Shown here: in pieces, positions 1 through 12,098 of the stretch
How the letters are laid out: each line of letters starts with the position of its first letter
Position numbering within the stretch: position 1 is the first letter of the stretch
Assembly: GCA_021234535.1 (NCBI GenBank)
Contig: CM037835.1
Location: 6,262,001 to 6,326,000, forward strand
Length of the DNA: 64,000 bases
Direction: 5' to 3'
Origin: Stichopus chloronotus
Lineage: Eukaryota; Echinodermata; Holothuroidea; Aspidochirotida; Stichopodidae
Position numbers and translations under genes: made by a program
The notes under the pieces: generated by a model
The model's input: the letters and a program-made list of their open reading frames with translations, nothing else
Told to the model about the DNA's origin: nothing
Databases searched by the model: none

Positions 1-89
1 ATTGCATATCTGGAAAAGGACGGAAGACAAATCAACTACATGCGGGTGCAAATTTGACAAGAGACCATTCTTTATAACATCCTAAGCCC

Positions 90-965
90 TCCTGTGTCTT
101 AGCTCACTTCCTTCAACTCACAACCCATCTAACAACCTTGTTACCTGTTTGGAGCCTCATTACATTTTTCCCCACACATCATTATTTGATCGCCTCTCTC
201 ACGATCGTTTCCCCTACCAAATTATCCCTCCATTACCTCATGATACCTGATTTCTCATCCTTCCTTTGCCTCATCAAATCTCCTTCCCTTCCATCCTTTG
301 AATGTCTCCTTGTTTTCCTTCACTTCATCAACCTTTATCTGCTTCATAATTCTACCTCATTACCCTTTACCTGCCTCATGATCCAAACCCTTGCCACATT
401 ATGCATCCTCTACCTCATTATTCCTCAGCTGATTTCTCATCCTCAATCTGCCTCAATAGCTTCTCTTGCCTTCGATCTTTCAAACGCCCAATCATTTCCT
501 CTACATGTCACCATCAATCCCCTGAATCATAAATCTACCTTCTACATCATCTACCTTATTGTGCTCCCGCAAGAACCTCATACCTCTTAACCCAACACAT
601 TATCCATCCATTATCTCATGACCCCTTACCTGCCCTTATCCTTCCTCTGCTTCATTCTTTATCCTGTACTTCCATTTTACCAATGTGCCTGATGACCTTT
701 CCTTATTTACTGAACCATTTTTCTCCTGCCTTTCATAACACCACATGCCCCATCATCATTCTTTTGTATATCATCTTTCACTATCACTACATCATCCTTT
801 CTTCCTCCTTCTTCCTTGATTTCTACTGCCTCATACCCCTTCCTCAACTAATTCCTACTCATTATCAATCCTTTAATTCAAAGTCCTCATCCTACCTAAT
901 GCTTCCTCTTCCTCATAAACCTTCCCTCCTGCACTTCAATGATTATTATCTACTTCAACTCTAAT
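90..965. repeat. Pyrimidine-rich, G-poor degenerate repeat tract
   Basis: About 0.9 kb in which the plus strand is almost free of G and strongly C+T biased. Variants of TACCTCAT, TGCCTCATGA and TTCCTC recur every few tens of bases without an exact period. The strand bias removes most stop codons, which explains the 150- and 93-codon plus-strand frames here; their peptides are low-complexity Leu/Ser/Pro/His and are not genes. It probably lies in an intron of the myosin gene. An old degenerate satellite is the simplest reading. Confidence 0.6.
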
Positions 966-3482
966 TCTACAAATTTGTGAACCTTTTTACGGTTCTCTCT
1001 GTATTTATTCAGATAAAATATCAATCTATGTGATTATCCCAGAGTTTCTTTGTACAATTACTTCATTATATTGGACTCACTGGTGGTATTCACAAGTGAC
1101 TATACCTACCCCCTTGTAGGCAACATAATACTGTATTTCTGACAACAGAACATTGCCCACAGCAACACTTTTCTCATCAAAATCCATTTTTATCAATAAC
1201 TAAGTCTCTTTTCTAAAATCCATAGTAACAAAGAAAAAAACTGTTTTGGAACAAACTGAAAGGAGAGATGTTCTCCATTCCAGGAGGGCAATGACTCATC
1301 TAATTTATGTCATCCAATTATTCTGAATTTGAATGAATTTCCCTTTTCCTTCCTTATTTTATTCTTTTCTTGGTTTTGATTTTTTTTTCACGACTGAAGA
1401 CATTCGAGTTTGTGAGTAAGTAAGTGTGAGTAATACCGTACACTTACAACAGTGGAAATCATTACCTTCCAAGAAAGGAGAACAATTTCTCTCCATTCTT
1501 GATAAAAAGTCAAAAATGTACAAGTAAAATATCTTCCATTACCAAAGTATGTTACACACAAAAAAAATTGATTTTTACAGGACCATGGTCTTTGACTTGT
1601 GCCACTGAAGTAAGCACAACACAGTCACTCTGTCTGAGGGGACTGCAAAATGCTACTCAATTATATACCTCTTAATTTGTTTCCATGGTGACTCATCAGT
1701 GAATGGTTTTGTTGTGTCAGTAGCAGTAATACTGTGGGGGTTTTTTCTGTGATGGTTCTAAAAGCTGTACATGTATAGTAATTGTACGTATGTGGAGAAT
1801 TGAAAATTCTGCACAATGAACAGCACATTTCAAGATTAATATTGAATTTCTATCGTTCACGTTATACTGAAGGCAACTTTTCTTGATGTAACATAATGAG
1901 TTACCAGTGGCTTTTTTATTTTTTCTTTTCTTTTTTTTGTTACCTGAAAATTTATTACATTACAGGCAACAGTTTTTTGGGTTTTTTTTTTTCAAACAAG
2001 CAATAAAGGTACCTGTTGTTCCCACAAAGTGATGCATGCTTAATAGTAAATGGCACTTCCCGTTTATACCCCTACCCAGAGGGTGTTTCCTTTATCAAAA
2101 TATTTGTTAATTCAAGTACACTATTTGCAACCCATTGTTGCTCTTCTTTAAGAAACAAAGGAAGGAAAAACCGCAATCCAGAAGGAATCCTACGTTGGTT
2201 AATTCAGAGAAAGATGCTCACCTGTCTCTCACAAATCATACACTCAATTAATGCAAGTGTCATTATATAATTCAACAAAATCACATCCTTTTCTACTTAA
2301 GATTAGTACTTAACAATTGACTTTGATGATCACAGTTGAGCTTGCTTGTCCTTTCTAATTTATTACAACCTTTTGCAAGGCAATAATCAGACTTAGGAGG
2401 TGTTGGTGACCAGTGGCGGCGCCAGAATGTCAGACTTGGGGGGGCAAACTGAGGGCAGACGAAAATATTGGGGGACAAAGATTTTCACGCATAGCGCGAA
2501 ACCGAGCGCGAAGCGTGAGGCCTTGCGGGTGGGGTCCAGGAGCAAAGCCCCGGTCGGGGTCCAGGAGGCGAAGCCCACGGAAGCTCTGAGGTTTAAGCAT
2601 ATCTCTGGGTGGAAAATTAAGTCCCAAGAGAGGTATATTATTTATTTTTATATTATTCATTTTTTCGGTTGACCGTACTCCAAGGTTCCCAACTTTTTTC
2701 TTTGGGGGTACTATTTCACATTTTACGCGGTGCCATCAAGTACATACACACACCCACACACACGCATAGGCTACATACATTTCCATTCCATTCCTATGTT
2801 TAGGAAAACAACGACATTCCTATATTTAGGAAAACAACCACCTACCCGCCCTTCCCTTATGCTGGACGGTAAACATTCCAGAGAAAATTGGTCTGACCAG
2901 GCTGGCCTACTGTTGAAGTGGCTATGGGCATGATATTAAAGTGGCAACCTGTGTAACATAAATTAGTCATTTATCAATCATGGTTCCCCAGAAGCTGTTC
3001 TTATTCAGTCCGATGCCAATACATAGTTTTGTGATTAAATTAATTTTGGATGAGTACAAGATCTGATTAGGAAGGGTGAGAGCAACTGGGGGGGCAACTG
3101 GGGGGCAAGGAAAAAATCTGGGGGGCAATTGCCCCCTCATGCCCCTCAGTAGCACCGTCACTGTTGGTGACACTTGTGGGACATGTTGATGACACATGTG
3201 GGAGTTGTCATGGTAGTATCAATACTGGGGTACTAGTATCAGTGAAGATGAGTAGTTTTAACAGTCTTTTGTGACAAAACAACAACAAATGTCACTCATG
3301 CAGTATACTCATAATTTGTCCAATGTAACTAATTTGTCACAATCTTTTACAGTGTCATCACCTTCAACATCGAGAGTAAATTACTAGATGTTCAACATCA
3401 AGTAATTAAATCAAACGTGGTATGACACAAATTTGAAAAATGGTCATCACGACTTTTGTGTTATTTATTTCTTACAACTCAC
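966..3482 (-). other. Myosin intron 3 (part), nothing else apart from the hAT element
   Basis: AT-rich sequence downstream, in gene orientation, of the exon at 3483-3598. It should be the start of the next intron, because no continuation of the motor domain is visible on the minus strand to the left edge. It contains poly-T runs near 1920-1990 and the hAT element at 2411-3163. I see no exon, RNA gene or further repeat. Confidence 0.5.
2411..3163. mobile_element. Non-autonomous hAT-type element with 8-bp target duplication
   Basis: A 753-bp element. The left end reads CAGTGGCGGCGCCA and the reverse complement of the right end reads CAGTGACGGTGCTA, matching at 12 of 14 positions. The flanks are a perfect 8-bp direct repeat, TTGGTGAC, at 2403-2410 and 3164-3171. 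A CAGTG terminus and an 8-bp duplication are the hallmark of the hAT superfamily. Both ends carry G-rich subterminal stretches (GGGGGGGCA near the left, GGGGGGCAATTGCCCCC near the right). No transposase frame is present, so the element depends on one supplied in trans. Small frames inside it (for example 2400-2672) are by-products of the stop-poor G-rich sequence. Confidence 0.85.
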
Positions 3483-3598
3483 ATGTGTGGCAGGACCTCA
3501 TAAATATTCATGCCCTGGTACTCTTTGATCTTCTCTGGAGAGTACAAAGGCAACTTCTTGTAGGGATTCATAGAAACAACAACTCTGCCAATGTATGT
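3483..3598 (-). CDS. Class-I myosin (MYO1B/MYO1A-like), motor-domain exon 3
   Basis: Internal coding exon of 116 nt on the minus strand. It follows a TACTCCCCACAG acceptor and ends at a GTGAGT donor (3482-3477). It begins in phase 0 with TYIGRVVVSMNPYKKLPLYS, goes on PEKIKEYQGMNIYEVLPH, and leaves two bases (AT) for the next codon, expected to be Ile of the family's PHIFAL-type continuation. TYIG..V.S.NPY..LP.Y is the signature of the start of the class-I myosin motor, just before the P-loop. It joins in frame to the exon at 25884-26078, which ends in IY. Class-I myosins are single-headed actin-based motors linking membranes to the cortical cytoskeleton; this exon belongs to the N-terminal subdomain. 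The P-loop exon is not in the window. No frame disruption is seen, so the gene looks intact. Confidence 0.93.
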
Positions 3599-4494
3599 CT
3601 GTGGGGAGTAAAGAAAAAAACACTAATTGGTAATTAAAGCTAATCATTGTCAGTTTGAATGAAATAACCTTCTGCTGTTTTTGTTCTAACACAACAGCTC
3701 ATGGCCCTCTAATAAGCAAAGTAAATGATGACATACTGTATGATATGCAAACCCTTATGAAAATTCTACACTGAAAGCACTAAGCAATGACAGAATGAGA
3801 AGGGGGTTGGTGTACTGACCTGGTTTAAGAAATGTGACATTTTATGTCTCAAAGGTTTCTAGTATTCTAGGCATGGCTGATTAGATAAGAGTGAAATAAT
3901 TGTGCTGAGATAAGTAAGTGACAAGAAGTAAATTCTCATAGCATTGTATGTGTCACAAAGACTGATTAATTGGTTCTGCACCAATACATGCCTCTGACTA
4001 AGGCACCATGTAGGGTTCAGAAGGGGTTTAGTGTTGAGGAGGCAATTGTGCTGTATTGATCATGTAACCAACAGCTATCAATTATCCAAAATCTTGGAAA
4101 GATTAATACAGTTGAGTCAGAAAGTGATTATCTCCAATACCTCTTATCCTCATCTGTACCTATTTTTTACAAATATTGTTTTCTTGTTGAACTGCCCAAT
4201 GAACAAGAGGTAGCCTCATGCCACATGAAAACATGTTTGAAAATCTTGCTATGGTCATGTGAACACCTTTCAAGGTGATTGGCTTAAGGCTCAGTGAATG
4301 CAGTTCATACTTATTTCAGCAAGGATGTGACCCAAATATGGCAGGCAGACTATTCCTGGGTGGAGACAAAACTAACAACAATACTGTAAAAGGCCATGTA
4401 TAGATGCCTGAAACTACATCAATCAAATGCATGAGTCAGTTAAAGGGCATATTCTAAGAATTCTGTGTTTAGGAAAGAGGTGGCATAGACAAAG

Positions 4495-4670
4495 ATAAAG
4501 ACTGTTGTCTTAAGGAAGGGGGGGGGGACTTGACTTGAATAAAGATTATTGCCGTGGGGAGGGGAAAGGTGTAAAGAATGTTGTCTTGAGGAAGGTGGGG
4601 AAGTGATTGTCATCTACAGAGGGGAGGACAGGACTAAAAATGGTTGTCCTGGAGGAAGTGGTAAAGAAAA
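4495..4670. repeat. Degenerate minisatellite, unit about 33 bp
   Basis: About five diverged units with the theme AAAGAATGTTGTCTTGAGGA followed by a G-rich run. They start near 4497, 4540, 4573, 4603 and 4636. The unit ends include a 10-base G run near 4524. No coding potential. Confidence 0.5.
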
Positions 4671-6738
4671 AAGTCAGGAAAGGTAAATAAAATAACCGGA
4701 AGTTAGGTTAGTATCTCAATTGAGCTTACTGTGTAAGCATGCTATTTGTTTTATGCAACAGAAGGTTCTACTAGATATAGTGAGACAAGAACCCTCCCAG
4801 AGACTGCCTTGAGGTCATTGACTTTCAATAATTAATGCATAAATGAGAGGAACACAGGTATGTTGGATTTGGAATATTCTTTGAAGTTTGAACAACTTAT
4901 GAAGTTAACTACATTGAAGGATATGGATGATTGAGGAGAGCAGAGCTGAATCAAGAGCAATGCAAAATCTGTGGTCATGGAATTACTGCTGTTGCTTTGG
5001 AAAGAAAAACATAGAGGCAGCACTCTGACAAACATGAAAGTGGAGCAATATTCAAAATCATTGTAACGATTCTACATTTAGCTTGATCTCTTTCATTTGT
5101 CTCTATTTGTTTGCAAATTCATTTCAATCTAGTATTGTCCAACATCTGCCGATAGGTCTGTATCATTCTCAGCATTCTGTTACTTCTCCCTCTTTTCATT
5201 TTTATAATAATTAATATATCAAGCAGATGGACGTTTGATGCAAAAGTACAACATATTTGGTAAACTTGTTTCTACAATACAAAATCAAAGTATTGATTGT
5301 GGAAAAAAAAAAACAATCAGCATTGAATTAAGCAATTAATCAACCTTGACTATACATAATCTGAGCGATACTGAGTACGTTTGATGAAGATGTAATGTTT
5401 GTTATGAAACTGATTAATGAGATAATCACATCTACCATAGGTCTTACAAGGCTCTCTCCAGGGCTACTTATTCAAATTACAACTGACGTCAATGACAATT
5501 TCCTTGTTGATTTACTTTATCAGTAGATTATATTCATGCCTGCCCCCTCTTTAACAGATCTTACTGATAATAGATATTTTTGACTAGCTAATGTTCATCA
5601 ATACATTCTTTAAGAACAAAAGTCCAAACAGTCCAAATAGTGACTTCTGTGACTAGAACATTGTTTCTGATGAGGGTCAATTCCAGACCTGAGGTTCAAG
5701 ATATAGAACATGCTCCTCAAGTCACTCTTAATCTAAAGCCAATTGCCATCTGTATCATGCCATCGTTGATTCTCAGAAAGGTCCTCAGCAATCATGGGGA
5801 CTTGGAAGTGCCACTTAAAATGGCAGGTCATACATGCCACTTCCCTCTCCTCTGTATGTGACATTCTGCAGGTACATTTTTGAATATGTTGATTTAAAAT
5901 TGGAGTATCAACAACAGATTGCTTCTTCTGCCCTCTCCTACAAGAGAGGGCACAGGTGTGACTATGAACTGGAACTGGTCCTGCTCCAGGATGTACCTCT
6001 CACTTCGAATATGCCATTCATCTGCTTGTTCACTTTGCTTTCTGCATAGAGTAGTTCCAGCTCTCTACCATTTTTCTGGGCTGGTGAATATCTCTCAGTA
6101 CCAATCTTCTATGCATGGTTCTACATTCTTGGACAAAATTGTTGGGACACTTTGTGGTATGTTGCAAATACTGTATAGTACTGAATTTTAGGTGAGAGGA
6201 TAACATGAAACCTAAGGTATTTTGTCCAAGATTGTAGTTCTTCAGGATGGCTTTCACCACCAACAAGGGTTCAGGTCTCTTTTTCTTGACAGTTGCTACT
6301 GTTGCCACTGCACTCACTCAAAGTATTCCAACTCTGCTAAGTGTGGCCACTTTGATTTTTTCTCCATATTTCAACTCTTTTACTCTACTCTCTAAAGCCA
6401 ATGGAATCATCACCACAAGATACACTAGTTTCAAGGGCTGATCCTGATGGATTTGAAGCTCACATCTGTCTTGCCGGCCAAGATTCCAACTGCAACTTCA
6501 GAGGGAAATATGTATGAAAAATGCTAAGGCAGTCGCAAAATTTCAACCACATAACATCCCATACAGTTGGCTATAAAACCTCCCCACTCATGTACACATA
6601 CACTTGAAATAATTGACACCTGTGAGTTAAAAATCCTGTCCTGCGATACTGTGAGCACTGCACTGAGATTGCTTAAAAATGACAGAAGAAAAGTTTGCAG
6701 TCTCCTTTGTATTTACTGGGACTGAATCACAGTATGTA

Positions 6739-7157
6739 CTAAGGCTGTGACTGTTAGTAGAAAATGGGAAACCGATTTTGGTGGCCGTGGAAACCTGTTT
6801 TTAAATCAAAACCGTTTTTTTCAAAATCTACTCTGACCATATGCATTACATTTGTCGCAGCTACTGCAAATTATTTTGAATAAGAATTCACACAACTGTT
6901 GGTCAAAAGTTGAATGAAAACTCAAGTTTTTCGACAAATCCTTCAACACACCAGCAAAAAGAAGAAACTTCCCATTAAAAACGTGTGGAATGCCTTGTCA
7001 AAGTAAAATTTGAAATGGAACAAAAATCACGATCGGTTACTAACCGGTTTTTCCTAGCAACCGATTTTTCAGTTTCTTGAAAATTCCAAAAACCGAATCA
7101 AACAAAACCGGTTTTAACCAGTTTTCAGATCAAAACCGGTTTTCCAAACAGCCTTAG
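6739..7157. mobile_element. Inverted-repeat miniature element rich in AACCGGTTTT
   Basis: The left end CTAAGGCTGT and right end ACAGCCTTAG are exact inverted repeats. The flanks AGTATGTA and AGCATGTA give a possible 8-bp duplication with one mismatch if the right end is taken as ACAGCCTT. The interior repeatedly carries AAACCG or its complement, including palindromic AACCGGTTTT copies near 7040-7145, so the transcript would fold extensively. There is no open frame. It is most like a small hAT-type element, but the superfamily is uncertain because the target duplication is imperfect. Confidence 0.6.
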
Positions 7158-7207
7158 CATGTAAACAGATACAGTAAGTATAAAACAACCTCAGCCATTG
7201 TTTGCGC

Positions 7208-7610
7208 TAAGGAATCAAACCTAGGAGGGAAATCCGTATCTAAAACACTTTTGGGAGGGATTTCCAAAATCAAAGAGGGAGTTGTCTCTAGGTATTAAAG
7301 GCTGCAATGCATCACCCCAGACAGTTTCAATTCTCCCAACCACCTACCTCTAGTCCCTCCCTCAGCCTGTCTTACATTCCTCCACATGTGTAATCAAAAC
7401 AATGGATCCCTGTGTACGCTGTGTAATACGAGCTGCTCTGCATCTTTCGAATTTGCTGGCAGTCTAATAGTACTGTAACTTAGAACCAGTTGAGAATTTT
7501 CCTTTCAGGGAGGTAAAAATATAGCTTAGGGTGATGCAATACAGCCTTTAAAGGATGCTATTGCAAGTTACTGTGTGTATGTATAATTGTAACTGTGACA
7601 TGAGCTGGTG
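7208..7610 (+). repeat. Old repeat copy split by a TTAA element
   Basis: The segments 7208-7294 and 7552-7600 together match 16030-16160. The shared text includes TTGGGAGGGATTT, AAATCAA.GAGGGAGTTG and, past the insertion, TTGCAA.TTACTGTGT.TAT. The intervening 7295-7551 is a younger miniature element absent from the other copy. The repeat family itself is not recognised and has no open frame. Confidence 0.65.
7295..7551 (+). mobile_element. TTAA-flanked miniature inverted-repeat element, copy 1
   Basis: A 257-bp element with TTAA at both ends and terminal inverted repeats AGGCTGCAATGCATCACCC and, in reverse complement, AGGCTGTATTGCATCACCC. The paralogous empty site near 16116-16119 has a single TTAA at the matching position, so insertion duplicated TTAA. 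That target choice is typical of piggyBac-type elements. No transposase is encoded. A second copy lies 1.8 kb away in the opposite orientation, so the two could pair in a transcript. Confidence 0.8.
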
Positions 7611-9355
7611 AAAATTGTGCGGATAAGATTTATCTTCAAGCAGAATTCAGGAGAAAATCGCAGGATGCCTGTACAGACGGTCTGTGGTTATAAGAACAGA
7701 GTGCATCAGGCTTGTTTCTGACAGATGGTTGTTGTTGGGCAAAGGAATTTCCTAACCGCACCTATCAATTCCCATCATGGAAAATAAATACACAAACAAA
7801 ATGATCTCCCAACAGAACTTAGAAAGTATTTAAAAATATAATGATATGACATTTTTACTGTTTATTATTATTCACAAAATATTTCAGTTCATCATTTGGT
7901 TTTCCCAACTGGTCACTGATGACTTTGAGAGAGCTGGCATGATTAGTGCAGGTGACTGAAGAGCACTTAATCAGATTAACAAATGAGGGTCAAATGCTAT
8001 CTGAAATCCATCTCCTGAGACCAAAGTAAACAAGGACCCCTCTGACATGTCCCTATTAGCAGGAGACTATGTCGATTAAAAGTACGGAGAGTTTTATTGT
8101 TGGAAATAGCAAGGAAAATTTGAGTCAAGGTGTTTGGTCAAAAACTCTCCATTGGAGTGTGTGCACCAATGATTACAGGAACTCTAAATGCAAATTCTGT
8201 TTTAGAACATATGAAAAAATTGAATGTAAACAAATTTAAGAGGTTTACATGAAAGCGTGACTCTTTGCAAATGAAAGTAAAAATTTCTGCACTGTAAGAT
8301 GAAATAAATTAACAACTTAATCAATGATGTGTCTGTGCTGTCATTATGACGATGATTTCATAATGAATTGACAGGATATTAACAAATGGTTCAGGGAAAT
8401 TTACAATTAGAAAAAATGTCACTGTTGACAGTTTCTGTATCCTTGTATTTATAATAGGCATGTATGGCACATACAAATACTGTAGGTAATTACAACACAC
8501 TATAACACTAAACAGTGGCAACCTTTCCAATCCTTCTACTAGTCAGGCAGTAGGTGCATTAGTAATTATTGACAGATGACAGATAGCCTAATTAATAGTT
8601 TAAAAAGGTTGCATTCCTTATTTAGGCAACCCACTATCACCCTGCTCCCACAAACATGATCTTGCTTCACACAGACCAACAGAGCACTACTGCAAATAAG
8701 CCAGGAGATCAGAAACCATGTGCAACGAAGTTAATTTTGGGCACTCACTAAAGGCCCAACACGGCTTCTCTTCGCATATAACAACCCCACTGGTCAGTAA
8801 AGTTGTAGCGTGGCGAAATGTCAACCAATGAGATTGTGATCAGAAAACCCTGAAGGGTGTCATTTTCAAAGCAGAGCTATAATTTTACTGATAAGTAGAC
8901 TGACTGATTTTTAATTTTGAGACATTTGTTAAGACCTACTGTACGTACATACATGTCATAACACAAAGCCATGCCTTATTCATCTTGTGTTTTCAGTTCT
9001 TTCTTTCAATACAGGTAAATAATGATGGAACAATACCTCAAAGATGCACCAGTTCCATTTTTCTGTGTGCTTTAATACGCAGTATGGTTGGAATACCAGT
9101 CTTTTCTTAAACATAAAATGCTTACTACTACACATGCAGCATAACCATATAGTTATACAACAATACTGACATACTGTACAATGTTTCATAAACTGGAGTA
9201 AATGGATAGGTTGACTAAACAATGGAGCACAACTGTGTTCATGGGAACAGCCTTTATCTGAAAAATTTATCAGCTATGCTATAAGAGCTTCAGCAACCAC
9301 AACAACGATCTCCAGAGCCATTGCAAAGGCATACAACTGATATTGACAACAAGAT

Positions 9356-9593
9356 TTAAAGGCTGTATTGCATCACCCTAAGCTATATTTTTACCTCCCT
9401 GAAAGGAAAATTCTCAACTGGTTCTAAGTTACAGTACTCTATGATTGCCAGCAAATTCGAAAGATGCAGAGCAGCTCATATTACACAGCGTACACAGGGA
9501 TCCATTGTTTTGATTACACATGTGGAGGAATGTAAGACAGGCTGAGGGAGGGACTAGAGGTGGGTGTTTGGGGTGATGCATTACAGCCTTTAA
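9356..9593 (-). mobile_element. TTAA-flanked miniature inverted-repeat element, copy 2 (inverted)
   Basis: A 238-bp element homologous over its whole length to the reverse complement of 7295-7551. The shared interior includes CCTCCCTGAAAGGAAAATTC, the GATCCATTGTTTTGATTACA stretch and GGAATGTAAGACAGGCTGAG. It has TTAA at both ends. It is about 19 bp shorter than copy 1, mainly near one end. No coding content. Confidence 0.8.
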
Positions 9594-10602
9594 GTTCTTT
9601 ATTTATGTGGTTTCAGTATTAAAGGACAAAGGTTGGGGTAAGAGCTCTAGGAGGAAGGGGAGAGGAGATGGGGAACAGAGGAGAGGAGATGAAAAGGGAA
9701 CTGATGAATGGCAGAGACTGAGAGAGATCATAACTTCCTTTTTCATTCATCATACAGGTTGCACTTACAAATGAGTGAACATTTTCAACACAACACGTTA
9801 CCACGACACACTTCCATAGATTGATTCTGTTTGATAACAAAGGAAGAGTTAAATACAATGTACAGAATTAGATTTGATTATGCTGCTCATACATGAACAA
9901 CCTATACATTCTATCTACTTCAGAGCTTGTTCAATAGAAACGTTTTGACTGCAAAGGACAGCAAAGAGATATGAACAACTAACAAATTTGTAAATTGCAT
10001 GCACTACAAACAAAGTAAATCGCTTGTGCATCATTTTCGTAGTCGTTAAATAGATATTGCAGTACTGTAGCTTCAACTGCCATGTAATCAGAATCTTTAC
10101 TTCCACTATCACAACACCACACACACATCAATTCTGAAATGAACAAAGATCCCCCGAATAAGTGCCTGACCCATCCAAAAGTCAATTTGCGTATTAGACA
10201 TACGGCCTATGCCACCATATTAATGTTTGATTAAAATGCATTGATCGGTCTAACGCTTCCATTGACACAGTAGATAATGTAATATTCTGATACACTGAAT
10301 TCAGTATGTTCAAAGCAGCTTACATATGTCATATGCATCTATTGTATATGTAACTGTACAAAAGGAACAACAGACACTAGGTTTCAAAGTCTAAAGGAAA
10401 TCAATTTCTCTGCCAGAGTAGTTTTAGCGAAGTGACATATGGTACCTTATTACGAAAAAAAAAAAAAGCTGTTAAAACATCATGGTCATCACATCGGATC
10501 CTCAAGATTACAGTTCTGTCAAGGACACTCATCGACTATGCATTTATATTATTTACACATCTATAACAGCACAAATATGTCAAAAAGTCAAATGATTAAA
10601 TA

Positions 10603-10700
10603 GCATTGACTGGCATTCGTTACTAAGCCACATACAGTACAGGATTTATATATTTCTGGGTGACCCTCAATATTTGCCATGTGTGAAATTGGCATCAAAC
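10603..10700 (+). repeat. Left member of a diverged direct-repeat pair
   Basis: Starts CATTGACTGGCATTCGTTAC and runs through TTTCTGGGTGACC to GCCATGTGTGAAATTGGCAT. The same order recurs at 12099-12200 (CATTGACTGGCATTCGCTAC, TTTCTGAGTGACC, GCCATGTGTTAAATTGGCAT). The two copies bracket the 145-bp repeat material between them. Confidence 0.6.
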
Positions 10701-10789
10701 AGCATGCACAAATATCTAAAGTCAACATGGCAAATGATAAACTAGAGCACCATGGGTGCAGAGGCTCATACCTCAAAATCCTGAAGGTA

Positions 10790-12095
10790 CCATTTATGTA
10801 CCATTATGTCAAATCATAGGCACCTCTGAGTATCATTATACCTAATCATCAACATTGTACAAGAGAATCTGTAGGACTGCACAATTTTCAGAATTTCATA
10901 AACTTGTGCTCCAACAGTGCATAAGTTTGATCTTTGTCAATAAATTAAAGTTGTAAAAATATTAATGCGTACTACCAAAAAAAAAAAGCTTATAATCAGC
11001 ATCAATATTCACGTCCAATAATTATGGAAACTGTCAACTTTTACTCATTTTTCTTATTGGTTTGTACTGGCTATGGGTATATGAATTGGTACTAATGTGG
11101 AAAAGTAAATGGTCATGAGTTTTCCAAAACCAATTTAAATCATTAGCAATTCACTCATTAGTGGTCATTTACATGTGACTCATAATGGGCCCTCTTAGTT
11201 GAATTTTGATCAGTTACTAAAAGTGGTATATTTTGTGAAGACTAACTGAAGTTCACGGAACAACTCAAAGTGCCCCTTTAAGTCCATATACTGGTCAACA
11301 CACCTAAGGGCAATACAGAGTTTCAGTTAGCATACCAACTAACACTGTCCAATTACTCAATTATCATTCATGCACGATAGGGATATTTGAGATGTGTAGG
11401 ACAGTTTAAAGGGGCACTTTAATGGGAGAAGGAGAAGCAATTTGCAGAATTTCATAAAATGGGCCACTGGGCCCACATGGGGTCTTGGACTACCAATTCC
11501 TGAACACCCTAAAGGGACCAATAATTGAGTATCATTTTGACAAACCATCAACATAGTACAACATAATCTGTAGGAGAAGAAGCATTTTGTAGAATTTCCT
11601 AAAATGGACCGTAGGGTCCACATGGGACCTTAGACTGAAACTTTTTTGTACACCCCAGATGAGGCACCACCTAGGGATTATTGTGTTCAAGTTAAATATA
11701 AATCCATGGATGCATGTGTGAGAAACAACATTTCAAACAGAATTTCACATAATGGGCCATTGAGCCCACATGGGACCTTGGACCAAAAATTCCTGAACAC
11801 CCCGAAGGGACCAATAACTGAGCATCATCGTGACAAACCATCAGCATTGCACAATATAATCTGTACGAGGAGAAGCAAGAATTTCATAAAATGGGCCACA
11901 GGGCCCACATGGGACCTTGGACGACAAATTCCTGAACACCCTAAATGGTCCACCACCTATGGAACATTGTGTCCAAGTTTCAGACAAATCCATGAAAGCA
12001 TGACGGAGGAGAAGCATTTTGAACAATTGTGAACAGATAGAGTGACGCCGCACCATTACAATAGCTCACACCAGCTAGCTGGTATGAGCTAAAAA
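10790..12095 (+). repeat. 145-bp tandem repeat array with element-like tail
   Basis: One unit at about 10795-10905 and four at about 11430-12010. Recurring landmarks are ATTTCATAAAATGGGCC, CCCACATGGGACCTTGGAC, TCCTGAACACCCTAAAGGGA and AATCTGTAGGAGAAGAAGCA. Copies of ATTTC..AAAATGG start near 11450, 11594, 11742 and 11881, a period of 139-148 bp. The array ends at CAATAGCTCACACC and TGGTATGAGCTAAAAAA, an A-rich tail like a retroposed or non-autonomous element. A 15-bp inverted repeat, AAAGTGCCCCTTTAA, lies at about 11267-11281 and 11404-11419 at its left side. Open frames of 88-128 codons here are by-products of the repeat. Confidence 0.7.
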
Positions 12096-12098
12096 AGC

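Noticed and set aside
138..590. 150-codon plus-strand ORF
   Set aside because: Low-complexity peptide produced by a G-poor repeat tract; no domain and no splice signals.
2400..2672. 90-codon ORF and antisense frames near 2.4 kb
   Set aside because: It lies inside a non-autonomous hAT element; the frame follows the G-rich terminal sequence.
11646..12032. 128-codon plus-strand ORF
   Set aside because: Generated by the 145-bp tandem repeat; repeated peptide motifs and no family.
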